A DNA stretch of 7,667 bases, taken from assembly GCA_964427955.1 (NCBI GenBank), contig CAYRWY010000296.1:1-7667 (forward strand), given 5' to 3'. This document shows, one piece after another, positions 1-7,101 of the stretch. The position numbers were made by a program, and so were the translations under genes. The notes under the pieces were generated by a model. It ran no database searches. It was given only the letters and a program-made list of their open reading frames with translations, and was not told the DNA's origin. The DNA comes from JACRBK01 sp964427955 (GTDB taxonomy: Bacteria; Chloroflexota; Anaerolineae; Aggregatilineales; Aggregatilineaceae). Every line of letters begins with the position of its first letter. Positions within the stretch are counted from its first letter, which is position 1.

Positions 1-116
1 GCTCCCAGGTCACGATCCGCCGCGCAGGCAGCGATGGCACCGTCAACTGGTACGAGGTGGACTGCCAGGGTCAGATCGGTTGGATGAACCACACCCAACT
101 CGCCGGTCCACAGTAG
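1..116 (+). CDS. 3' end of a gene with an SH3b-like C-terminal domain (partial)
   Basis: Reading codons from base 3 gives 37 residues before the TAG at 114-116. The peptide ends in a pattern typical of bacterial SH3 (SH3b) repeats: a Val-Thr-Ile-Arg strand, Asn-Trp-Tyr-Glu-Val, a turn, then Gly-Gln-Ile-Gly-Trp-Met and a final Leu. In that family the 'WYxV...G..GW' pair forms the two central strands of the barrel, and such domains usually sit at the C-terminus of exported or wall-associated proteins. The start and any signal peptide lie outside the window, so the whole protein's role cannot be told. The gene is followed by 272 bases of non-coding DNA before the ABC-F gene. The terminator at 281-315 could be its own, although it lies 165 bases past the stop. 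Confidence 0.6.
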   Translation, partial: SQVTIRRAGSDGTVNWYEVDCQGQIGWMNHTQLAGPQ

Positions 117-140
117 ACCCTGGTCGAGTCTCATCCGGCC

Positions 141-149
141 TGCTACAAT
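141..149 (+). promoter_or_regulatory. Candidate extended -10 promoter element
   Basis: TGCTACAAT fits the extended -10 pattern TGN-TAnAAT. No good -35 box lies 16-18 bases upstream (121-126 is TGGTCG), which is tolerated for extended -10 promoters. Transcription would begin near 156-157, so the RNA would carry the inverted repeats, the 30-codon ORF and the terminator at 281-315 before reaching the ABC-F gene. It is a motif match only. Confidence 0.35.
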
Positions 150-150
150 C

Positions 151-243
151 ATGCACATGGTCTACTTCAGTCGCACGGTCCACCTTTCACGAGCCATGAT
201 GGCGAGCACCCTGGCGCACACCATAGTGACGTGCGCCTACTGA
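151..243 (+). other. Short ORF (30 codons) in the ABC-F leader, possible leader peptide
   Basis: An ATG at 151 opens 30 codons ending in TGA at 241-243. In-frame ATGs follow at 157, 196 and 199. No Shine-Dalgarno sequence precedes 151. If transcription starts near 156, the ATG at 157 would be essentially leaderless. The peptide (starting Met-His-Met-Val-Tyr-Phe) matches nothing I know. I list it because short upstream ORFs followed by a terminator are a known layout for ribosome-mediated attenuation of antibiotic-resistance ABC-F genes. The coding evidence is weak and it may be chance. Confidence 0.2.
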
Positions 244-248
244 CCGTG
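174..248 (+). other. Nested inverted repeats in the ABC-F leader
   Basis: An outer 7-bp perfect pair, CACGGTC (174-180) with GACCGTG (242-248), encloses an inner 7-bp perfect pair, GGCGCAC (213-219) with GTGCGCC (231-237). A small palindrome GCCATGATGGC (193-203) lies between them. If transcribed, the segment could fold into a multi-branched structure directly upstream of the terminator. I found no obvious segment that would compete with the terminator stem, so a switch is not demonstrated. The pairs are short enough that chance is possible. Confidence 0.3.
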
Positions 249-280
249 TAATACAATAACTAATATCGCTAACCAACGAA

Positions 281-315
281 CGGCCTGGGGCGTACACCCC
301 GGGCCGTTTTTGTTT
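281..315 (+). terminator. Rho-independent terminator in front of the ABC-F gene
   Basis: A 10-bp stem (281-290 with 297-306, one G.U pair, otherwise all Watson-Crick and very GC-rich) has a 6-base loop (CGTACA). It is followed at once by TTTTTGTTT (307-315). This is a textbook intrinsic terminator on the + strand. It either ends transcription of the upstream SH3b gene or, if the promoter near 141 is real, sits in the leader of the ABC-F mRNA as an attenuator. It lies 74 bases before the ABC-F start codon. Confidence 0.85.
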
Positions 316-376
316 CTATCCCCTGGGATCGCCTTTTTTCTTGCTCTTCTCAAGTTCTGTGGTGAACCGCTTTTTT

Positions 377-381
377 AGGAG
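377..381 (+). promoter_or_regulatory. RBS that fixes the ABC-F start at 389
   Basis: AGGAG ends 7 bases before the ATG at 389. The reading frame is open upstream to a TTG at 341, but that codon has only a T/C-rich run before it and no RBS. The 16 extra residues (Ser/Arg/Phe-rich) do not belong to the ABC-F fold, which normally starts within a few residues of a Tyr-Ile-Ile-Gln-Leu-type strand, as here after 389. Confidence 0.8.
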
Positions 382-388
382 CCGAACC

Positions 389-2038
389 ATGTACATCATC
401 CAGCTTGACCATCTCACCATTACCTACGCCGGACGCCTGATCTTCCGCGATCTCAGTTGGGCCATCGATGACCGCGCCCGGACCGGCCTGGTCGGCCCCA
501 ACGGCGTCGGCAAATCGACCCTCTTCAAGACCATCCTGGGCGAAGTCCAGCCCGACGCCGGGACCGTCGTCCGCACGCGAGGGATCACCACCGGCTATCT
601 GCCGCAAGACGTCACCCTGACGCCGGGCCGCACCCTGCTCGAAGAAGCCATGATCCCGCCGCCCGAACTCGCCCAGGTCGAAGCGCAGCTCAGCCAGATC
701 GAAACCCAGTTGGCCGATCCCACCGTGTACAACGACTCCGGGAAGCTGACCCGCGCCCTGGATCGCCAGGAACAGGTCTTGCAGGAATACGAGCGGCTGG
801 GCGGGCCGCAGTACGCCAGCACCATCCGCGACCTGCTGATCCGGCTGGGCTTCGCCCCGGAGGACTTCGATCTTTCCGCCGACGTCCTGAGCGGCGGCCA
901 GAAAAAGCTGGTCGTGCTGGCCCGGCTGGCCGCGCAATCGCCGGATGTGCTGCTGCTCGACGAGCCGGACAACCACCTCGATCTCGCGGGCAAGCGCCGC
1001 CTGGAAGCCTTCCTCAAGTCCTACGCGGGCGCGGTGGTCGTAATCTCGCATGACCGCTACCTGCTGGACGAGATCGCCACCCAGATCGCGGAGTTGGACG
1101 GCGGCAAGCTGACCCTCTATCCCGGCAACTACAGCGCCTACACCGCCGAGCGCGAGGTCCGCCGCCTGCGCCAGCAGCAGTTGTACGTCGCCCAGCAGAA
1201 GGAGATCACCCGCATCGAGGAAGCCATCAAGCGTTTCGAGCACTGGGCCAGCATCGTGGTCGATGAGCGCCACATCCGCCAGGCGCGCAGCCGCCGTAAG
1301 ATGCTGGATCGCATGGAGGCCAACGGCGAGATCATCGAGCGTGTGACCGAGCGCCGCACGATGGAATTACAGATCAACGGCTGGCGCGGCAGCACCAAAG
1401 CCCTGGAGATCGACGATCTGACGATGGCTTTCGGCGACGATCCGATCTTCCTCGACCTGAATTTGCTGATCCGGCACGGCGAGCGCGTCGGCCTGATCGG
1501 TCCCAACGGCTCCGGCAAATCGGTCCTGTTCCGCCTGATCCTGGGCGAACTCACGCCGCTGGCAGGCGAGATCAAGGTCGGGCCGAGCACCCAGATCGGC
1601 TACTACGCCCAGGAGCATCAAACGCTGCTGCCCTGGTGGAACCGGACGCCGCTCGATCTCGTGCGCGATCACGTCGCCAAGAGCGAAGGGGACGCCGTCT
1701 CGCTGCTGCTCAAGTTCCTGTTCACCTATGAGCAGGTGCGCCAGCCGGTCCACACCCTGAGCGGCGGCGAGCGCAGCCGCTTGCAGTTGATCGCGCTGAT
1801 GCTTCAGCAGCCGAACCTGCTGCTGCTCGACGAGCCGACCAACAACCTGGACATTCCCTCGATGGAAGTCCTGGAACAAACCCTGGATGAGTTCGAGGGA
1901 GCGCTGCTGGTCATCTCGCACGACCGCTATTTTCTCGATCAGGTCGTGGATCGCATCATCGATCTGCGTGACGGGGCGCTGTTCAGCACCCCCGGTGGCT
2001 ACACCGACTACCTGCTCGCTGCAAGAAATCACTGGTAA
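389..2038 (+). CDS. ABC-F family ATPase (ribosome-associated translation factor or resistance type)
   Basis: 549 aa from the ATG with the AGGAG RBS. There are two nucleotide-binding domains and no membrane segments, which is the ABC-F plan. NBD1: Walker A GPNGVGKST (36-44), signature LSGGQ (167-171), Walker B VLLLDEP (187-193), switch His221. Then comes a charged helical linker of about 80 residues (about 255-335), matching the position of the ribosomal P-site-reaching interdomain linker. NBD2: Walker A GPNGSGKS (371-378), LSGGE (457-461), LLLLDEPTNNLD (477-488), His511. All catalytic residues are present, so it should hydrolyse ATP. ABC-F proteins bind the ribosomal E site and relieve stalls or displace antibiotics. 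Odd points are DEPDNHLD in NBD1 where most members have DEPTNHLD, and no C-terminal coiled coil of the Uup type. I cannot place it confidently as EttA, Uup, YdiF or a resistance subtype. The terminator upstream suggests it is transcribed separately or by controlled readthrough. Confidence 0.93.
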   Translation: MYIIQLDHLTITYAGRLIFRDLSWAIDDRARTGLVGPNGVGKSTLFKTILGEVQPDAGTVVRTRGITTGYLPQDVTLTPGRTLLEEAMIPPPELAQVEAQLSQIETQLADPTVYNDSGKLTRALDRQEQVLQEYERLGGPQYASTIRDLLIRLGFAPEDFDLSADVLSGGQKKLVVLARLAAQSPDVLLLDEPDNHLDLAGKRRLEAFLKSYAGAVVVISHDRYLLDEIATQIAELDGGKLTLYPGNYSAYTAEREVRRLRQQQLYVAQQKEITRIEEAIKRFEHWASIVVDERHIRQARSRRKMLDRMEANGEIIERVTERRTMELQINGWRGSTKALEIDDLTMAFGDDPIFLDLNLLIRHGERVGLIGPNGSGKSVLFRLILGELTPLAGEIKVGPSTQIGYYAQEHQTLLPWWNRTPLDLVRDHVAKSEGDAVSLLLKFLFTYEQVRQPVHTLSGGERSRLQLIALMLQQPNLLLLDEPTNNLDIPSMEVLEQTLDEFEGALLVISHDRYFLDQVVDRIIDLRDGALFSTPGGYTDYLLAARNHW

Positions 2039-2041
2039 AAT
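2033..2041 (+). promoter_or_regulatory. Candidate extended -10 element for the toxin-antitoxin pair
   Basis: TGGTAAAAT overlaps the last codons and stop of the ABC-F gene and fits TGN-TAnAAT. No good -35 lies upstream (2013-2018 is TGCTCG). Initiation near 2048 would give a leader of about 23 bases carrying the GAGGT RBS (2057-2061) of the antitoxin gene. A private promoter would fit the usual toxin-antitoxin design, but this is motif evidence only. Confidence 0.3.
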
Positions 2042-2070
2042 AAGAGTGCAACTAGCGAGGTAAAAACGGC

Positions 2071-2340
2071 ATGTCTCAAGCGATACGCGCAGTTTATAAT
2101 GAAGGGCAGCTTCGCCTGCTTGATCCGGTGGATTTGTCCGAAGGGCAGGAAATCCGGCTGATGATCCTCTCCGAGGATGAGCGTGTGATCGCAGCTCTCG
2201 GCGATCTGCTAGCCGACGTCCCCGGCACGACGGGGGAAGCCCTCGACGAAGACCTGTTGGCGCGCGAGATTGAGGAGGGCTTTCGCGGACAACCGCCCCT
2301 CTCTGACACCATTCTCGAAGAGCGGCGCGAGGGACCATGA
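2071..2340 (+). CDS. DUF104 / AF2212-like antitoxin
   Basis: 89 aa, with GAGGT at 2057-2061 placed 9 bases before the ATG. Residues 3-32 (Ala-Ile-Arg-Ala-Val-Tyr-Asn-Glu-Gly-Gln-Leu, then Leu-Leu-Asp-Pro-Val-Asp-Leu and Glu-Gly-Gln-Glu-Ile) follow the small beta-barrel pattern of DUF104 antitoxins: 'I.A.YenG.l.pLepv.L.eGq.v.v'. The C-terminal half (about 35-89) is rich in Asp, Glu and Leu and probably forms the toxin-binding helices. The last codons overlap the start of the PIN-domain toxin frame by ATGA (2337-2340), a translational-coupling arrangement usual for such pairs. By family knowledge it should bind and neutralise the downstream PIN RNase. Whether it also binds its promoter is unknown for this family. 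Because the toxin frame is broken, the antitoxin may now be an orphan, unless the frameshift is an artefact. Confidence 0.75.
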   Translation: MSQAIRAVYNEGQLRLLDPVDLSEGQEIRLMILSEDERVIAALGDLLADVPGTTGEALDEDLLAREIEEGFRGQPPLSDTILEERREGP

Positions 2341-2803
2341 CCTACTATTTTCTGGATAGCAGCGCACTGATAAAACGCTACGTGGTGGAATCAGGAACAG
2401 ATTGGGTGCTTCGCTCCTTCCACACGCCGGGGGAAACGTCATCATCATGGCGCGCATCACACCCATTGAGATTGTTTCAGCGGCCATGCGTCGCAAGCGC
2501 GAAGGATCAATCACGGCGCGGACGGCGCGGGCCGTCCGCCTGTTGGTAGACCGCCATTCCAGCCGGGAATACCGGGTCATTGCCCTGACGCAGCAGGTTG
2601 TTGAGCGTTCAGAAAGCCTGTTGGAGCGTCACGCGCTGCGCGCCTATGACTCAGTTCAGTTAGCCTCAGCCCTGGAAAGCAACGCTCGCCTGGTCGCTGC
2701 TGGGTTATCTCCGCTTATCTTTGTATCGGCAGACAACCGCTTGCTGGAAGCCGCGACTGCCGAAGGGTTAGCCACAGACGACCCGAACACCCACCCCCTA
2801 TGA
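2337..2803 (+). pseudogene. VapC-like PIN-domain toxin, frameshifted at a G5 run
   Basis: The ATG frame encodes a PIN N-terminus (Tyr-Tyr-Phe-Leu-Asp-Ser-Ser-Ala-Leu-Ile-Lys-Arg-Tyr) but stops after 70 aa at 2549. The rest of a PIN domain continues in the -1 frame up to TGA at 2801-2803. The switch maps to GGGGG at 2429-2433. One more G would give a continuous 155-aa protein running ...His-Thr-Pro-Gly-Gly-Asn-Val-Ile-Ile-Met-Ala-Arg-Ile-Thr, as expected in the family. All four acidic catalytic positions are then present: Asp7, Glu45 (Thr-Pro-Ile-Glu), Asp105 (Arg-Ala-Tyr-Asp-Ser-Val-Gln-Leu-Ala) and Asp133 (Val-Ser-Ala-Asp). VapC enzymes are Mg-dependent RNases held in check by the upstream antitoxin. 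As written, the toxin would be inactive. The intact look of the downstream frame argues for a recent mutation, a one-base sequencing error or phase variation. The gene has visibly lower GC in places than its neighbours. Confidence 0.8.
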
Positions 2804-2806
2804 ATT

Positions 2807-2817
2807 TTGACGGTCAA
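2807..2817. repeat. Small palindrome TTGAC-G-GTCAA after the toxin frame
   Basis: A perfect 5+1+5 inverted repeat starts 4 bases past the toxin frame's stop, in a locally AT-rich stretch. It could be a protein-binding half-site pair. It is too short for a transcription terminator and has no T-run. Chance is plausible. Confidence 0.2.
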
Positions 2818-2916
2818 TTTGAATAACGGTTGGCTCAGTCCGCTCTCCACGCTACTCCAACGCCGAAAATCAGTGTAAACTGGGGAGCATTGAGTATTGA
2901 GCAAACCGTAAGCGCC

Positions 2917-2923
2917 AGGGGAG
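2917..2923 (+). promoter_or_regulatory. RBS of the 576-aa gene
   Basis: AGGGGAG, 10 bases before the ATG at 2934, supports that start. The 130 bases between the toxin frame and this gene hold a weak -10-like GTGTAAACT (2873-2881) and no other structure I can support. Confidence 0.6.
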
Positions 2924-2933
2924 CAAGCCCGTC

Positions 2934-4664
2934 ATGATCGATAAAACCGTGGTGGATCAGCTTTTGAGCAGCCATCTGCTGGTATGCCAGATGCAGCCAG
3001 CCGTCGTTGCGCCGGATGACCTGGCCCACGTGGCGGGCACGCAGGAACCCCTGCGCGATCAACCCGACGAACGCGCGCGAATGCTGCTGATCGCGGGCTG
3101 GCTGAAAGTGGAGACGACCCGGCTCGATCTCCCGGACGCCGAACGGGCCAACCTGGTCGCCACCATCCAGCAGTCGGCGCGCGCCTGGCTCAAGCAGTCC
3201 GGCGAGACGGCCTCGCAGGATGAACGCGATCAGGTGCGCTGGTTGGTCGAGCGCACGCGCCAGAACGAGAGCAAGCAGCAGATCGCCCAGCGCGTCTGGC
3301 TCGCCGCCGTGATGTACGGCCTGGGCCACCGGGGACTGGCCTTCGATGCCGAAGGCGAAGTCCGCGGGGAAGACGGTCTGGCGGGCCGGATCGGGCTGTC
3401 CGTCGATGAAGCCATCGACCGTGCCTGGTCACAGCCCAACCACCAGGTCTACCTCGCCAGCTTTCGCCAGCCGGACGGCACGATCACGCGTGGCAAAGGT
3501 CGCCGCCGCTGGAACATCTACCGCCTGACCATCGATCCGGCGGCTGCCCCTCTGTTCGAGCGCCGCGCCAAGAAGGTCAAAGAACGCGTTGCCCTGATCG
3601 TCGCCAGCGAGATGCACGCCACCCAGCCGCGCCTCCCGCGCGACTTTTACGGCGGCGACGAGTTCCAGCAGGCGTGTATCGACGCCCAGGATCAGCAGTT
3701 CGCCTACATTCTCGTCGTCTCGCCGGAACACGGCATGTTGTCCCTGGACGACGTCGTCCCCTCCGATCAGTTCTGGAACGATGTGCTGGAACGCCGCGTG
3801 TGGGTCTGGCAGCAGTTGGCGATTCAGCGCCTCGGGTTCTACCTGTTCGGCGAGCCGCGCGTCGAGATCCCCGCCTCCAAAGACCTGAGCTGGTGGAACT
3901 GGCTGAATCCCGAATCCACCTACGAATTCTCCATTTTCGGCGGCGGCTTTGCCATCCGCATCCTGATCGATCAGCTCGTCCGCGCGCGTTCGCGCACGCC
4001 GCGCAGTTGGCCGGAGATCGTGCTGGTCGAGCAGCGGCCCGGCTATGACATCGGCGATTATGACGACGATGACGACTTCGACTTCGATGTGGATGACGAC
4101 CTGGACGAAGATACGGAATTCGAGACGGCACTGCAAGACATCGACCAGTTGTTGGAATGGGCCTCCGAATTCGTTAGCCTGGTCAACGTCTTCGTCCCGC
4201 CCACCGGCGAAACCTGGGAGCTCGCGCCCGACGAGGCCCTGATCCCGGTTCGCCTGCTGACCGACACCGGCATGGACATTGAGGATCTGCTCGACTTGCT
4301 GACCGACATGACCCTGCTGCTGGATCAATCCGTCTCGTTCAGCATGTTGATCAACGCCAACATGGTGGTCTCCATCCTGCTGCAAATCACCCACAGCCTG
4401 GTGCACGGCGAACTCGAAGCGATCCACGAACTGCTCGAAAGCTTCCCCGAAGTCGTGCTGCGCCGCTATATCGAGAATGTGCTGCAAGAGACCAGCCAGG
4501 AAGACCGCCTCTGCGCGTGCCTGACCCTGACCGAGCAGATGCATCTGATCGCCAACACCATCCCACCGTCGGTCAGCGAGCAGTTGCTGGTCTGGCTGCA
4601 AACCTATCTCTCGACCCGGATGCGCCAGCGCATTCTCGGCGATGCCGACCACCCGGAGAAGTGA
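2934..4664 (+). CDS. Unknown 576-aa protein with a DUF6884-like core and an acidic spacer
   Basis: I do not recognise the whole protein. There is no signal peptide or membrane helix, so it is probably cytosolic. Residues 1-130 are mostly helical. Residues 130-210 include a basic patch Gly-Lys-Gly-Arg-Arg-Arg-Trp (187-193). Residues 216-305 resemble DUF6884: a Val-Ala-Leu-Ile-Val strand, Leu-Pro-Arg-Asp-Phe-Tyr-Gly-Gly-x-x-Phe-x-x-Ala, a Tyr-Ile-Leu-Val-Val-Ser-Pro-Glu-His-Gly-Met-Leu core, Asp-Asp-Val-Val, and a Trp-rich helix. That family usually has Cys-x-x-x-Lys after the first strand. Here the place reads Ala-Ser-Glu-Met-His, so any activity depending on that Cys would be lost. Residues 371-397 are extremely acidic (Asp/Glu with Phe/Tyr), probably a disordered linker. 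Residues 400-570 are Leu-rich helices. It stands alone, with its own RBS and large gaps on both sides. DUF6884 membership is my pattern match by eye, not a search hit. Confidence 0.85.
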   Translation: MIDKTVVDQLLSSHLLVCQMQPAVVAPDDLAHVAGTQEPLRDQPDERARMLLIAGWLKVETTRLDLPDAERANLVATIQQSARAWLKQSGETASQDERDQVRWLVERTRQNESKQQIAQRVWLAAVMYGLGHRGLAFDAEGEVRGEDGLAGRIGLSVDEAIDRAWSQPNHQVYLASFRQPDGTITRGKGRRRWNIYRLTIDPAAAPLFERRAKKVKERVALIVASEMHATQPRLPRDFYGGDEFQQACIDAQDQQFAYILVVSPEHGMLSLDDVVPSDQFWNDVLERRVWVWQQLAIQRLGFYLFGEPRVEIPASKDLSWWNWLNPESTYEFSIFGGGFAIRILIDQLVRARSRTPRSWPEIVLVEQRPGYDIGDYDDDDDFDFDVDDDLDEDTEFETALQDIDQLLEWASEFVSLVNVFVPPTGETWELAPDEALIPVRLLTDTGMDIEDLLDLLTDMTLLLDQSVSFSMLINANMVVSILLQITHSLVHGELEAIHELLESFPEVVLRRYIENVLQETSQEDRLCACLTLTEQMHLIANTIPPSVSEQLLVWLQTYLSTRMRQRILGDADHPEK

Positions 4665-4799
4665 ATGTGCAATTTCGCTAGTTTTCCGTCGTTGGTTTTG
4701 GGCTTTTACGCGTATTCATCCCGGCCTCATCCGCTAAACTTGTATCTTGGTGGTTGACCTCATTCACCCGCTAGAGACGGAGCCGGGAAACTTATTAAT

Positions 4800-4920
4800 A
4801 GGGCCTGATGCTAGTTCGGTCTCACCTTTCATCCCTGATCACTTCCCCCTCTCTAACTCCGTTGGAGAGGGGGCCAGGGGGTGAGGCCGGGTGAAAAATC
4901 AACGAGCATAAGGGCCTGAT
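4800..4920. repeat. 10-base direct repeat AGGGCCTGAT bracketing the hairpin repeat
   Basis: AGGGCCTGAT occurs at 4800-4809 and again at 4911-4920, with the palindromic repeat copy between them. It could be a target duplication left by insertion of a roughly 100-base element. No clear terminal inverted repeats lie just inside, and a chance 10-base match in a region this size is not rare (a few per cent). Confidence 0.3.
4845..4886 (+). repeat. Dispersed palindromic hairpin repeat, copy 1
   Basis: A 13-bp stem (4845-4857 with 4861-4873, one G.U pair) has a 3-base loop TCC. It is followed by the tail CCAGGGGGTGAGG (4874-4886). The same architecture and tail recur at 6982-7020 in the same orientation, so this is a repeat family rather than a unique structure. 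There is no T-run, so it is not a standard intrinsic terminator. It resembles REP-like palindromic units found in many copies between genes. I recall similar C/T-rich stem plus GGGGTGAGG sequences in Chloroflexota genomes. Confidence 0.75.
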
Positions 4921-4954
4921 AGCGTGTTCTAGATTACCCAAAAAGGACGTTCTT

Positions 4955-6955
<2,001 letters not shown>

Positions 6956-6981
6956 ATGCTCTACTGGAATCGCCGCTTGTT

Positions 6982-7020
6982 CCCCTCTCCAGGCAAGCTG
7001 GAGAGGGGTCAGGGGTGAGG
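6982..7020 (+). repeat. Dispersed palindromic hairpin repeat, copy 2
   Basis: A perfect 11-bp stem (6982-6992 with 6998-7008) has a 5-base loop GCAAG and the tail TCAGGGGTGAGG (7009-7020). It lies 26 bases after the stop of the oxidoreductase gene. It shares the C/T-rich left arm, the GGAGAGGGG right arm and the tail with copy 1 at 4845-4886. The loop and inner base pairs differ between copies while pairing is kept, which suggests the fold matters or that the unit spreads as a palindrome. It may stabilise or help end the upstream mRNA, but there is no T-run. Confidence 0.75.
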
Positions 7021-7086
7021 TAAACCCCATCCAGTCACCCACCGACTAACAACTAATAGCCGTCAACGAATCATAAAATACCCACC

Positions 7087-7093
7087 GGAAGGA
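7087..7093 (+). promoter_or_regulatory. RBS of the AlaX gene
   Basis: GGAAGGA lies 8 bases before the ATG at 7102 and gives strong support for that start. The bases from 7021 to 7086 show no clear promoter. Confidence 0.7.
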
Positions 7094-7101
7094 CTTACAT
7101 C

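Larger units (their letters stand above)
4665..4954 (+). other. Intergenic region, 290 bases, with a repeat hairpin and weak promoter-like boxes
   Basis: No coding frame or RNA gene is visible. It holds a -10-like CGCTAAACT (4732-4740) without a good -35, the hairpin repeat at 4845-4886, a 10-base direct repeat around that hairpin (4800-4809 and 4911-4920), a weak TAGATT box (4930-4935) and the RBS AAGGA (4943-4947) 7 bases before the next ATG. It is clearly less GC-rich than the genes. No T-tailed terminator for the upstream gene is evident. Confidence 0.6.

Noticed and set aside
341..388. Upstream TTG start for the ABC-F gene
   Set aside because: No RBS precedes it, the 16 added residues do not fit the family, and a strong AGGAG sits before the ATG at 389.
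1367..2338. Long open frame on the - strand across the end of the ABC-F gene and the antitoxin
   Set aside because: It spans two clear + strand genes and has no conserved motif. It is a shadow of codon bias.
2424..2440. Programmed -1 ribosomal frameshift in the toxin gene
   Set aside because: GGG could slip in the P site, but the following GAA would not re-pair as GGA, so there is no proper slippery heptamer. I also saw no clear stimulatory hairpin, and a simple one-base indel in a G run is more economical.
4063..4116. Microsatellite of GAC/GAT
   Set aside because: The units are irregular and broken by Phe, Val and Leu codons. It is coding sequence for an acidic linker, not a tandem repeat.
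3429..4652. Long open frame (407 codons) on the - strand opposite the 576-aa gene
   Set aside because: It mirrors the codon structure of the + strand gene, has low-complexity Ala/Gln/Asp/Val content and no recognisable motif. It is a GC-rich shadow.
6982..7008. Intrinsic terminator after the oxidoreductase gene
   Set aside because: The stem is strong but followed by TCAGGGGTGAGG rather than a T-run, and the same unit occurs upstream of the gene, so it is called a repeat.
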